DNA from: Cyathus striatus
Taxonomy: Eukaryota; Basidiomycota; Agaricomycetes; Agaricales; Nidulariaceae
DNA length: 64,000 nucleotides
Direction of reading: 5' to 3'
Assembly: GCA_025738555.1 (NCBI GenBank)
Contig: JAOVFP010000006.1
Coordinates: 3,720,001 to 3,784,000 of the forward strand
Shown here: positions 23,901-35,900 of the stretch, piece by piece
Position numbering within the stretch: the stretch's first letter is position 1
Layout of the letters: the number at the start of each line of letters is the position of its first letter
Notes under the pieces: generated by a model
What the model saw: only the letters and a program-made list of their open reading frames with translations
Databases searched by the model: none
What the model was told of the DNA's origin: nothing
Position numbers and translations under genes: made by a program

Positions 23901-24167
23901 GCCACTGAGCCAAGCTGTAAATAAGGCTAACAGCTCAAGTAGACCCTCCAATTCCTTCCAACCTTGGACTTCCCATGTTGCCACATGAGCATAACAGAGG
24001 CTAATTTTGATGGTTTGACAGGGTTGACTTAGGGTTAAGTGCTGCATCAGCAACCCTCATTTTCTCTTCATCTTCCAATCATCTTCACAGAAGTAGTGTA
24101 GAAAGTAGTGTGTGCTAATGCATATAATGTGGTATGTAGTATTTGTAAAATAGAATAATTCTATATA

Positions 24168-25222
24168 CTGTAGCTGACTCTGAAAGTGGCCATTTCAACT
24201 TGTGCAACTGTGGGCACCTTTTCAGGTTGCCCTATGCTCGAAATTATTTTGCAGACCTGTGTGCATATTATTCATTTAGATATCCTGAGAGTTTCAGATT
24301 TTTAGGTGAAGTATTTAGCTTGGAATGAATTTATTTGTTATGAGGACTCCAAATTATGGTTTACAGGGAAACCTGCCATGCCTAGAAACTTGAATATACT
24401 TTGATTGCACTATAAGCTACAATAAGCTAAGACATCTTGGGCTGCTGACAAAGCAAGCTCAACTGCATGTGCTTTCCTGGACTGATCTGCTGAGTTCTTC
24501 ATCCTACTAATAGGATGATATCTCAATGATAGGGAACTTTCTACACATGTAATTGCGAGAATATATTGTTCAGAACCTATTAAATACTTTTCTGACTTCT
24601 GCAAAGCCCAATGTTTGCCCGATATTGCAAGCAACTGACTGCATCTGACACTACTAAATTTGGCATAAAAACAAAGATGCCCTTATGCACCAAATAAAAT
24701 AGTATAAGATAAATAAAGTACATAATCCTAAAGACATAACCATTTATTGTAGCCTCCAAAAAAATCTAAGTAAAAGGAGTTTTCCATGGCCTTTGAGCTT
24801 CATACAGATATGGGCCTGTGCAGGTGAGTAGATAACATATATGTATCAATTGCATACCAAATCTACATATATTGGGACCATATCAGTGATTTCTACCACC
24901 CAGAATATCAATACAACTTATTTATATACCTAACTGTATTTTTATTTCAGCCTATTGTGGTGTTATAGTTGAGGAGTAGCAGGATGATTCTTGAGACAGT
25001 GTGTGAACCATTAGCAAACTGAGGCCACATTGACATTTTCATCACTTCTAGCTACCATATTTTTACACACTGAGCCCGTTTGGAGTTAAAACTTTGTATA
25101 TATGTAGCTACAGTATATTACTATACATACAACAAAAAAACCGAGCTTAATTTGGTGCTGTGGTTGCTCAAATCACTCAATGGCCACTTACTATAGGTGG
25201 CCACTTTCAGAGTCAGCTACAG
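24168..25222. mobile_element. MITE-like non-autonomous DNA transposon
   Basis: Perfect 25-bp inverted ends: CTGTAGCTGACTCTGAAAGT at the start of 24,168-24,192, with the reverse complement at 25,198-25,222. TA flanks both sides (24,166-24,167 and 25,223-25,224). Length 1055 bp. No transposase is recognised; a 74-codon minus frame inside (24,410-24,634) has no domain. The TA target suggests mobilisation by a Tc1-mariner/pogo transposase. Confidence 0.88.
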
Positions 25223-25388
25223 TATCTTCTGTGAATATTGTGCTGTGAACATACAATTTAGTATACTAACCAAATACTAACCAATGAATTGCTTTTAAGG
25301 ACCATCGCACGTCTTATGACGTGTTCCTATTCATGTGGCAGAGAGTAAAGAATGAAAAAGCAGATAAAAGTAAAAAGAGTGAGAGGTA

Positions 25389-25640
25389 CTGTAGACTTTC
25401 GACCAACTGTTCAGTCACGCATCACATGACGCTTTGAACTTGAACAGATGTCTCATTAATCACGCATCACAGAGCAATTTGAACAGTGGTATATCCAATT
25501 TGAATAGAGGTTAGGGTCTATTTTTCAGCGGCTCACTTCGCTCGCAAAAATTCTCACGAACAGATAAACATTTTGTCACACATTACAAAGAGCCATGAAC
25601 AGATGGTCCAACTGTTCAGGCCTTTTACAGTGTTTAAATA
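25389..25640. mobile_element. degenerate relative of the small MITE at 55,583
   Basis: Starts with CTGTAGACTTTCGACCAACT after a TA, like the end of the 55,583 MITE, and shares interior blocks with it in the opposite orientation (CACGCATCACATGACGC here, CACACATCACACAATGC there). The right end is rearranged. CpG sites are retained here and lost in the other copy. Confidence 0.55.
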
Positions 25641-25939
25641 GAACTTACCATTAGACCACAATATCTTATGAATTAATTACACTTAAAAGCTATATATTTG
25701 GGGCTCTTCTACTCACGAAGATGCCGAATTTTTTAAATTGTCACACAATATTTTCGACCTGACGAAGTGGTTCCGCGGTTGGACCTGTCACGCACATATA
25801 AGGGTGCCGAAGTATTTTGATTAGTACAGTGCATCCTCGAAACTTAAGTAGTGTGTTTAATAGATGAGGCCTACTTATGTAATGACCTTCTAAATATATT
25901 ATATTTCAACGGTCCCACCGGCTAGAGCCACTAGCCGAG

Positions 25940-28700
25940 CCGAGCTTAGCCGGACTGCGCCGTTAACAACACTATGCCTCCTCGAACCACTTCCATCCTG
26001 CAACTGCAAGATGAACGTGCTGGGTATGGATGGGGCAACGACAAATCATGTAAGCATGCCTCGTCTCGTCTTCTTTCTCCACCTCCATCCCCACCTTCTA
26101 CCTTCTCTTCGTCCTCAAGCCTTCATCTCCTTGTTCTTTTCTCCTTCTCCTTTCTCCTTTCGTAACGTTCTAACGCCCTCTACAGCTCACTCCCCATAAC
26201 CTTCCCGTCGATTTCACGCATGCTCGCTGTGTTGCATAGATATGTTGACTTCAACATCATGCACGAGAATAGCCAGCAGGACTCCAGGATTCGTGTCGGA
26301 TGGGGAGGGATGGTGAGCTGTCCTTCTTCCGTTCTCCTTCATCCACCCCTTACGTTCACATACTAACTAAAGCTCTCTCCAGCTCATTTGCTACCAACCA
26401 CCCATCAATCTCACACAAGTTTGCTGGTTGTGCAGGGTACTATTAGGCTTGTTGACTTTGACATCGAAATGAGGCACAGGACTATTAGGATTCATATCGG
26501 ATAGGAATGTAGGGTAAGTTTCTCTACCCCAGTTCTGTTCTCCTTTTTCCGCCCTTTTCATTCACGTACTAAGAATGCCCTCTCCAGCCCACGCACCACG
26601 AATCTACTCGTCAATCTCATGCTGTGCAGTTGACATGACGCAGCGATCAAGAGATTCAAGGCAAACATTCGGATTCGTATGGAAGGGTGCGAGGAAGCGA
26701 GGAGGGAGAAGGAGGGACTGCGCTTGGGGTACAGATGGAGAGGGGGTCGGGTGATTCCACATTGCCAGCGCAGAGTGTGTGAACGGATAGCCCTCAAGCT
26801 TCTTCATCTCTTCATCCTGTGTTGCTCTGTTCCCCTTTCCACATACTTACGCCCTCTGCAGTCACAGCTACAGAGGGTGCAAACGATGCAGGTTCGTATC
26901 GGAAGGGCTTTGTGCGAGGAAGGGGAGAACCAGGAGGTATGATGAAGGGTGAGTTAATCTGTCTCCGCTCATGTACAGTAGGTTGTGTCTCTTGCACTGG
27001 GAGCGCAGATGGAGAGGGGGACAGGCGATGCAACGATACCACCGCAGAGCGAGTGGACGAATAGCCCTCGAACTTTGTCTCTTTGTTCTGTTCTGTTGCG
27101 TTCTCCTTTCTGTTCCGTTCACATGCTTACGCCCTTTTCAGCTCACAAACCCTGGAAGACGTAAATGTTGCGGCTTGTATCAGAATGCCCTTGTGCGAGG
27201 AGGGGAAGAGGGAGGAAGGAAGGTGAATTTAACTACGCTTCCTTTGCTTGTGTATGAGTGGGGGATGCGGAGGTGAACAGGTGATACGATGATACCAGTG
27301 CAGAGCATGTGGATAAATAGCCCTCAAGCTTCATTTCTTCATCCTGTTCTTCTCTGTTACCCTTTCCATGTTGTTCACATACTTACACCCTCTGCAGCTC
27401 ATGGCAGCCAGGAGCACGCGAACGATGGGATTTTGTATAGGAAGGCCTTTGTGTGAGGAAGGGAGGACGAGGAGGGGTGATGAAGGGTGAGTTGATCTTT
27501 CTCCGCTCGTGTACAGTAGGTTGTGTCTCTTGCACTGGGAGCGTGGATGGAGAGGGGGAGAGGTGATGCAACAATACCACCGCAGAGCATATCGATGAAT
27601 AGCCCTGCTTCATCTCTTCGTCCTGCTCAGTTCATTCCTCCTTTCCATATCATTCACGTACTTATGCCCTCTGCAGGTCACTTCAGATAGGGAAACACCA
27701 ACAATCGGTTTGTGTCGGAAGACCCCACTCCAGCCCCCCTCGATGAAGAACCCGCCCATCGATCTCTCACATTCACGCTCGTTGTTCTGGGTATTCTGTC
27801 AGCATTGATGCCGATAGAGGCATGGGACGCAGCTTGCAGGAGGCAATGGCAAACGTCGGACTCGTACCGGACGGCCCTTGTGCGAGGAGGCAGGGAGGAG
27901 GGAGGAGGGGGAGGTGAGTTGTTTTGCTTTCATGCGTGTATTAGTGAGGGTCGTGCGTCTTGTGCTGGGAATGGGGGTGGGGATGGAGACGGACAGCAGC
28001 ACGCTACCAATGCAGACTTTGTGGACCCATATGGATTGAGCGTGTTATGTATTCTATCTTGTTTACGAGATGGGGACAGTGACTGGCACGGGCACTGGTC
28101 GTGCCCTTAGTAATGGTATGCAGAACAATTGACTGGTGCTCCGTGTCCACTTCGTTCTCACTGTTAATGCGTATCGACTGCTGCAAATCTTCATGACGAC
28201 TACAACTACACGATGAGTCCTGGCGTCTCAAGTACATTCAGTAGTCTGCACACCAGTCGCCTGTGTATCAGAGATGGCATGTTATAATAATATACCCTGT
28301 CCTTATCTCCATATCTCGCATTCGCCTGCAAAGCTGTAAAATGATAAGATATAAGATAGGCGCTTCTATGTCTGTCAGATATAAAAACAATATCGATGAG
28401 GTGATGCACGAGGTACAAGATGGACATCGATAACGCGGATCTTCGCACACTGACAGTGACTTGCATGAGTAAGTAAATCGATCATATCATGTATCACACT
28501 TCTTATAAGCTTGCAGGCGCTTTCATCAGACACAGTGGTATAACCGTATAAGTACCATCAATCATATATCATATCATGTAGCTTCGCCTTCGACTAGTTA
28601 ATAGTGGAACACCGAGCACGAATCCTCTGATGGTTATACTTATAGATACCACTTCCACTTTTTGTTTCTTCGGTATAGATTTATACTTACTACTATATCA
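25940..28700 (+). repeat. array of 200-280-bp modules, inverted copy of 7.5-9.2 kb at its end
   Basis: Modules each contain a C/T tract, a step like ACGCCCTCTGCAGCTCAC, ATTCGTATCGGA, a G-rich GGGAGGAGG stretch ending GGTGAGTT, and TAGCCCTCAAGCTTC. The CCTCTnCAG step recurs near 26,170, 26,375, 26,580, 26,850, 27,130, 27,390 and 27,665. Both a donor-like GGTGAGTT and an acceptor-like CTGCAG occur per module, but no frame is kept open from one module to the next. From about 28,000 to 28,690 it matches 7,600-8,450 inverted. No supported gene. Confidence 0.7.
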
Positions 28701-28959
28701 CTACAGAGATCGTAGGAGATCACAGGAGAATATGTATGTACGAGTGATAAGATAAGAGTAATAAATACATCGAGAAATTCGCACGAGTCGAATTATCTCA
28801 ACTCTCTACGTGTTATGTGCGAAACCTGTCGACTGTCCTATTTCATAAGATTCACCTATCGTGCTTGTCATTTAATTATCTGATATGTCAATTGAGAATA
28901 AGTACTTTCCTGGGGACGACAGTTAGCAACAGTTAGACTTGGATGATGAATATATTTGG

Positions 28960-29790
28960 TGTTGTTGTGCCATAGTTTTGAACAGTCTGGAGTCTGGACT
29001 CGCCGCTCGACTCCCACATACAAGCTTCTTTGAGATATCTCTTTGTTTCGAATCTCCATCGTACAAAGCCTCTCATAACATCACTTGGTAGTCTCTCTCT
29101 AGTCAGGTTCGAGCCCAGTTCGAACTTTCCACTTGCGACGCGCAACCAGCCTGCAATTTCTTGCAATGGTGTCATACCTCCTTGAAACTTTGCCGCCTCG
29201 CAAACACTACTTCCATCCAGTAACAGGTACGTTGCCCCTTTTTTCTTGCATTCCCTTCTTATAAATATGTTTCCACTTACACTTGCAGAAGATAGCGGAT
29301 CCCACGCCGCACTGGTCTGGCTCATCTGAGCCGTTCGGCAGCACAGAAGCAATTGATACGAGGGTGGGGATACATTGGCTAGTGGCTTAGAACAGAATCA
29401 CCATATGCATTACTAGACACATGCGCAGGGGTACGTTGTTTCTTTCTCTCTTTCCCTCCTTTTCCCACTCCCTTCTCTCTACCTGGTTGTTTGTTCGCGT
29501 TCATCGACATCGTTCACATTAGGGTTAGGGTTATCGCTTGCCCTGCTTCTCATTCCCTTCCTTCCCTTCCCTTCCCTCTCCACCGTCCCTCATATACTTT
29601 CATTTTACTCACTCTTACTTCCCTTCTTTCTTTCGTTGCCCCATTCCACCTTACTAAGATTCATCCATCGCTCACCCCTTCCTAACAGGACGACATTTCT
29701 CTTTACCCTTCGCACGCACTCCAACATCGGGAGAGGGTGGGAGGTGTCGGCAGCCGAACAGCCGACCCTCTAGTACACGACATTGACACA
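28960..29790 (+). repeat. left half of segmental repeat copy 2 (interrupted)
   Basis: Homologous to 10,985-11,870. It stops where the 18.6-kb element begins, and the homology resumes at 48,430. Includes the TTAGGG motif at 29,519-29,533. Confidence 0.8.
29519..29533 (+). repeat. interstitial telomere-like motif
   Basis: TTAGGGTTAGGGTTA at the position equivalent to 11,558-11,572. Confidence 0.75.
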
Positions 29791-30205
29791 CACTTCTGGC
29801 TGCCGACTTTTTTGCCGTTCGCAAAATTCATCCAAATTCGACCTCAATTATTTTAAATATTGACTAAACATTTTGGCTGTCGCAAAATTATCACTATTGG
29901 CTGATGCAAAATCGTAGACAAATGTTACATTTTGTACATATTTTGTATAAATACAAATGATTCTTTTTGTTCTAATTTTAGCTTCATCAAATTAAGTGTC
30001 AAATGTAATGTTGTGAACTTGTTTTGACCTCAAACAAAATTTATTGTTTCGCATGACCGCAAAACCAGTGCAAAAGTCAACATTTTATCTAAGTTTTGCT
30101 TAAAACAAAATGCTTAATTTTCCCAAAAGATTTTGACCTTGGGAAAACCTTACTAAAATCTAAAGTTTTCACTTCAGGAAAACTTAGCGCCCGCTCAGCG
30201 CCCGC
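29791..30205 (+). repeat. left long terminal inverted repeat of the giant element
   Basis: Begins CACTTCTGGCTGCCGACTTT. TGTACATATTTTGTATAAAT and GGGAAAACCTTACTAAAATC are shared with 48,014-48,429 in reverse complement with few differences. Confidence 0.88.
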
Positions 30206-30643
30206 CGACACAGAGGCTAGCGTTGGTCAGCGTCCATTTCTCAGTGTCCCCCAGTGCCTGTCCTCTGTGTCAAGAGGAATTCATTATCTAAATTTTATTA
30301 TTCCTTATGTGTTCACATTTTTATTCAGTTAATGTTTTACATACATGAAGAAGCACAAACATGATCTATATAAATCTTTGCGATGAAGCACTAGTACTAA
30401 TACTTCGGGACAATGAAATAACGGCAATGCTATTCTCCCCCCAAGGTGCGCAAGCGAAATGGCATTCAACACGATTTAGATCAATGAATTCTAGTGCAGA
30501 GAATTCATTGCTATGTAATTTTGCGTGAAGATAAGGGAATGATGCGAATGGATCTCGGCAGATGGCAGGCTTATAGCGCTGGATACCAATAACCACCTTA
30601 AGTGAGCCTTGAAGCTTCAGTTGCAGAATATATTCTAACCGAG

Positions 30644-31464
30644 TGAGGGGTGTTAGCCATTTGGATCATAAAAAGCCCAGGTTTTATGAAAAAGTGATCA
30701 CAAAATCCCTGACTTCCATGATCACTGCTAAAATCTAATGGTATTCATTATTATTAATGAATGTATGAGTGATCAAAGGTGATCATTGGATGTTATAATA
30801 GTGTATGATGGATATTAAAGGGCATATTGACTACTAATGAATACTAATGAATGTGAAAGTGATCATAAGTGATCATGATATGATATAATAGTGTATTATA
30901 ATGTGTAATGACTACTAGTGAATACTAATGGATGTGTAAGTGATCATAAGTGATCATGGTATGTTGTAATAGCATATTATAGTGCATAATGACTACTGGT
31001 GAATACTAATGGATGTGGAAGTGATCATAAGTGATCATGGTATAGTATAATGGTGTATGATAGTGTGTAATGACTACTAGTTAATACTAATGAATGTGGA
31101 AGTGATCATATGTGATCATGATATGTTATAATAGTGTTTTATAGTGCATAATGACTACTGGCAAATACTAATAAATGTAGAAGTGATCATAAGTGATCAT
31201 GGTATGTTATAATAGCATATTATTGTGTGTAATGCTTACTAGTTAATACTAATAAATGTAAAAGTGATTATAAGTGATTATTGTATAAATAATAGAATAT
31301 TAATTTATAAATGAATATAGGAATATCACATTTTCCCACACGTCACACCTGTCACGCTCGTCACATTCGTCACATATGTCACGAGTGTTACGAATGTCAT
31401 GCTCCACATATTTGCCACATATGTAGCATTTGTCATACTTGCCACATTTGTTGTGTATGTCACA
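30644..31464 (+). repeat. left arm of foldback element
   Basis: Inverted partner of 32,119-32,937; contains 81-bp subrepeats from about 30,859 to 31,283. Confidence 0.9.
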
Positions 31465-32118
31465 TTGTAAATGTAAAGCATAACAAGTGTGATATGGGTG
31501 CAAGTATAACATACAGGAAAGGAATGACAAATACAGAAAATATGACATTTGTAACATATAGGGAAGAGGTGATATTTGTGACAGATGAGACTGATAAGTG
31601 AAACATATGTGACAAGTAGTAAAATATGTGACATATGTGACGAGCGTGACAGGTGTGACGAATCTGACAAGCGTGACATGTAAGAATGTGATATGCATGA
31701 CAAATGTGACATACATAACAGGTGTGACATGTATAACAAGTGTGACAAGTGTGACAAATGCTACATACATGACATATACAACAGGTGTGACAAATATGAG
31801 GAGCGTGATATTCGTACTGTGACACGTGTGACAAATGTGACATACATGAGACGTGTGACATGCATAATAAATGTGACATATGTGACGTTCATAAGTGTGA
31901 CATGTGACATGCATAACATGTGTGACATACCTGACATACCTGACAAATACGACAGGTGTGACAGGTGTGACATACATGAGATGTTTGACATACATGACAA
32001 ATATGACAGGCATGACATATGTGACATACACAACAAGTGTGACAAGTATGACAAATGCAACATATGTGACATACGTGACAGGTGTGACAAATGTGACGTA
32101 CATAACAGGTGTGACATA
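31465..32118 (+). repeat. 9-bp-period satellite core of the foldback element
   Basis: From about 31,600 the sequence is built from TGTGACATA / TGTGACAAA / CATGACATA nonamers. Because the period is a multiple of three, several frames on both strands stay open and give Cys-Asp-rich or Val-Thr-rich pseudo-proteins. I do not regard these as genes. Confidence 0.8.
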
Positions 32119-32937
32119 TGTGACATACACAACAAATGTGGCAAGTATGACAAATGCTACATATGTGGCAAATATGTGGAGCATGACATTCGTAACACTC
32201 GTGACATATGTGACGAATGTGACGAGCGTGACAGGTGTGACGTGTGGGAAAATGTGATATTCCTATATTCATTTATAAATTAATATTCTATTATTTATAC
32301 AATAATCACTTATAATCACTTTTACATTTATTAGTATTAACTAGTAAGCATTACACACAATAATATGCTATTATAACATACCATGATCACTTATGATCAC
32401 TTCTACATTTATTAGTATTTGCCAGTAGTCATTATGCACTATAAAACACTATTATAACATATCATGATCACATATGATCACTTCCACATTCATTAGTATT
32501 AACTAGTAGTCATTACACACTATCATACACCATTATACTATACCATGATCACTTATGATCACTTCCACATCCATTAGTATTCACCAGTAGTCATTATGCA
32601 CTATAATATGCTATTACAACATACCATGATCACTTATGATCACTTACACATCCATTAGTATTCACTAGTAGTCATTACACATTATAATACACTATTATAT
32701 CATATCATGATCACTTATGATCACTTTCACATTCATTAGTATTCATTAGTAGTCAATATGCCCTTTAATATCCATCATACACTATTATAACATCCAATGA
32801 TCACCTTTGATCACTCATACATTCATTAATAATAATGAATACCATTAGATTTTAGCAGTGATCATGGAAGTCAGGGATTTTGTGATCACTTTTTCATAAA
32901 ACCTGGGCTTTTTATGATCCAAATTGGCTGACACTTA
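32119..32937 (-). repeat. right arm of foldback element
   Basis: Inverted partner of 30,644-31,464, with the same subrepeats in reverse order. Confidence 0.9.
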
Positions 32938-35900
32938 TGACCGAGCGGGTAGTAACATGCCGCCTATCGACTCAGAGCGAATGAGGATACAACTGTTACC
33001 CAAATGATGTGATGATATTGAGTAGGTGATACCCTGAACTGTCAAAAGAGAGAGGAAACTGCATTTGTTCGGAACATCAGCACCGAAAGTTGAAGTTAGG
33101 GCCGCATGTAAATGAGCAGGTAGATTCCGCAATTGTCTTTGGTCATTGGGAATAGCATCGTCATCAGTGGTATCCAAGTTTTCCCAGCTCAACATGTCCG
33201 TAATCAGCGTATTTCTAACTTGAGGATTGACCAGTTTCTCGAAAATTGCCTTACAATTCTGTATGGCTTCCGGGCATTCAGATTTAAGTATTAACTTTCG
33301 TAAGTTGGCTGACTTTACAAAAGTTTTGGAGATTGTTGCCTCAAGCTCTCCTTTCGATTCAAATATCAGCTTTAGCCTTAAAGGATCGCAAACTAATGAG
33401 TTATTTTACCTTGTCGATAATTATTGGGAATTCTTTGAAGCATTCCAATGACCCTCTCGAAAGGGAATGTCCACCACGAGTGGACAGGTCCATAGAGTGT
33501 AAGATATTCGTGGAGGTGAAGTGACATGTGATGGTTGGGATGAAAAACGTATTCAGGAAAGAGTTCTCGAATTCCCGTAAGATACAATTGCATATATTGC
33601 AGATAGAGGTCAGCATTGGTATGAGATGTGACACGAGAAGTCACAATCGATATTGCAGAAATTAATGAAGCCGAAACTTCAAGGACCTTACGTCGCTTAT
33701 TCATTCTAAGATCTTCACCGGTACTACCATGTAACATGCGAGCAAGCGAAATTGGAAGGAAAGTCGTTCCCAGAACGCGCCATTGATCTGCCTTCAACTT
33801 TCCATGACTTGGAGATCCTAGGTTCAAAGGCACCGATGTCAACCAGGATGGGGACACTATCGCCTGAATGTCAGAACGTATATCGTCAATGTCATCCTGG
33901 GTAAGAACACAGCCAGGTTTGTCATTTTTATTCTCTAGTCTTTCGATTTGCCCCATCCGCTGTAATACTATCAGCCACTAACATCAATTTTCGAAAAGAT
34001 ATAGTACGTACCCAAGCTATTAGTCTTTTTACCCAGTCTCGCTTTCGCATTCGGAGCCGTTCGTCTGGTAGCGAGGGACAGTGAAGCGTGTCGCATGCAA
34101 GCTGAAGTACAGGCCCATGAAGTCCCTCAAATCGTTTTTGCCAAATAACCCGGCCTTCAGTAGTCTTGAGTTCTTCATTGATCGGATGACCTAACCATTT
34201 AATTAACTTTTTTGCGCTCTTTTGTTCTGAAGAAGAGTAACTGGCAAATGAATTGATAGAGAGCGGTACAGTAACTACGGGGCTCTCCTCTAATCTGTCC
34301 TCTTTCTTTAGCGTAATACCTAGTATACCTTGGAAATGTTCCTGTATCAATCCAAGGAAGAGATTGTGCATAGCGTCGATAACAATAAAATGGGACGGAT
34401 CGAAATATGGCAGCCGTAGCAATTCAGACCATCGGACGCCGGTACGATCCACAACTCCTTGTCTTTCCTTGTGGGTTTCCGCATTCTGGTACTCTGTCGC
34501 AGCTTCCCGGCATTCCCTAGCTGTACGCCGCTTCCATGTATGGTATTCCGTATTTCCATAACCATGCGATCTCCGCATGCAATGGCATATCGCACAAAAT
34601 TTATTATGAGAACTAGCCGCAAATCCTCCGGTTTTACGAGCGGCTGGAAGGTCACATACAACACACACAAGGGCACACCTCGCAGTTCTTCCATGTTGAC
34701 ACCTATTTGTTCGAGAGAAACGAACACCAGGTTCCCAAAATTCTAGGAACTTGTCAACTACGGGTGTTAAATAGTGGTTCAATGCTGTCAATGGTGGCTC
34801 GTTAGGCCCGGGAATTACACCAGCCAAGAATATATTCTCAGGTTTATAACGTATATCCGGAGGGAGGTTCAAACAAACAAGAGATATGAGGCCTATGGAC
34901 CTTTTCTTCCCAGCTTGCTTGTTAGTAAGTGGATTAAAGAAATCAACGCAGAGTGAAAATGCAAGGCGAGCTTCATCACCACCATCCTTGAAGAGTTTCC
35001 CATCTGGACCGATGAATTGCTGAAGAATTTTCCCATCGAATATGTCATGTAACTCCTTGTCAGCCCTCTCGTTCAACCACGCATTGTCCATCATCTTTTC
35101 AATTCCAGGTTGAGACAGAAGCCCGCCAACCCAGTCTTTGAAATCATACGCGACAAATGGTTTTATAGGTACAAAAACCTCCTTCCCATTGACGATGCGC
35201 GGCTTCAGCAGCTCCTGTTTACAGCGGGGACCATTGTGGAATTGACGATGACTACAAAGCTTAGGATAAATTGCAGTTGGTGGATCACCCTCGAACGATG
35301 GTTTATAGGTACGATGGCAATTTGGACTAGGACAAACTGCATATACAATGCTTTTTCCTTCTAGATTCAATTCTTCTTCCGGCCTACGGCCGTCTACCGG
35401 GAAATCATACAAAAGTTTTTGATCACGAGGTGTAAGCGGCGATGATGAAGGTCCATATCCACGCATTAGACATAGCTGCACAATGTATTTAATCATTGTG
35501 AACATAAAAATGCCTCCTCTACGCCCTACATTCAAGATGACATGGCATGCCGCAACCATGAAGATCGAAAGTTGGTGGATTGAGTCTGTACCAGCAAGAA
35601 GCGGCTGAAAGTGATGATCTGTTATAATAATAAAAGTATGTAAGTATGTATGTATTATCAACTACTGTATGGAATGACGTACCGTTGTTGTATTCGATCG
35701 TTACACTGGCTGACTGCTGTTTTACGGTCCCAACTATCCAACGAACATTTGCGTCTCGTAGCAGATCAATAGATCTGTCAATTTTTTTCATAATCCCAAG
35801 TTTCTCTTGAACCGCTAATGAATCACTGAACATGCAGCCAACAATATCTGACTTTAGGGCTTTACATCGCTCTTGAAGATATGCCAATGGGAATTTGGTG

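Larger units (their letters stand above)
19607..24167. other. gene-free, repeat-rich and CpG-poor region downstream of NLR1
   Basis: Only short open frames without domains. It holds an exact tandem duplication (20,428-20,659), a pair of inverted arms (about 19,880-20,150 and 22,820-23,080) and a diverged copy of the segmental repeat (about 23,640-23,900). The sequence just after the NLR1 stop (19,608-19,665) still resembles the NLR2 coding tail. Confidence 0.6.
30644..32937. mobile_element. foldback (long inverted repeat) element, hAT-like target site
   Basis: A 2294-bp element with arms of about 820 bp (30,644-31,464 and 32,119-32,937) that are almost perfect reverse complements. Ends read TGAGGGGTGTTAGCCATTTG and TAAGTGTCAGCCAATTTGG. 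Flanks are TAACCGAG (30,636-30,643) and TGACCGAG (32,938-32,945), a 7/8 match, which fits an 8-bp hAT-type target duplication. Each arm holds about six 81-bp tandem units with TGATCA palindromes (GTGATCATAAGTGATCAT at 30,859, 30,940, 31,021, 31,183). The centre is a 9-bp-period satellite. No transposase. It sits inside the Plavaka gene. Confidence 0.85.

Noticed and set aside
29791..30205. The 415-bp sequence as an independent MITE pair
   Set aside because: Considered, but the flanking repeat is split exactly at the outer ends of the pair, which is better explained by one 18.6-kb insertion. It remains the main alternative.
31300..32283. Long open frames (up to 294 codons) in the foldback core
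   Set aside because: They are translations of a 9-bp-period satellite, open in several frames on both strands at once, with no domain.
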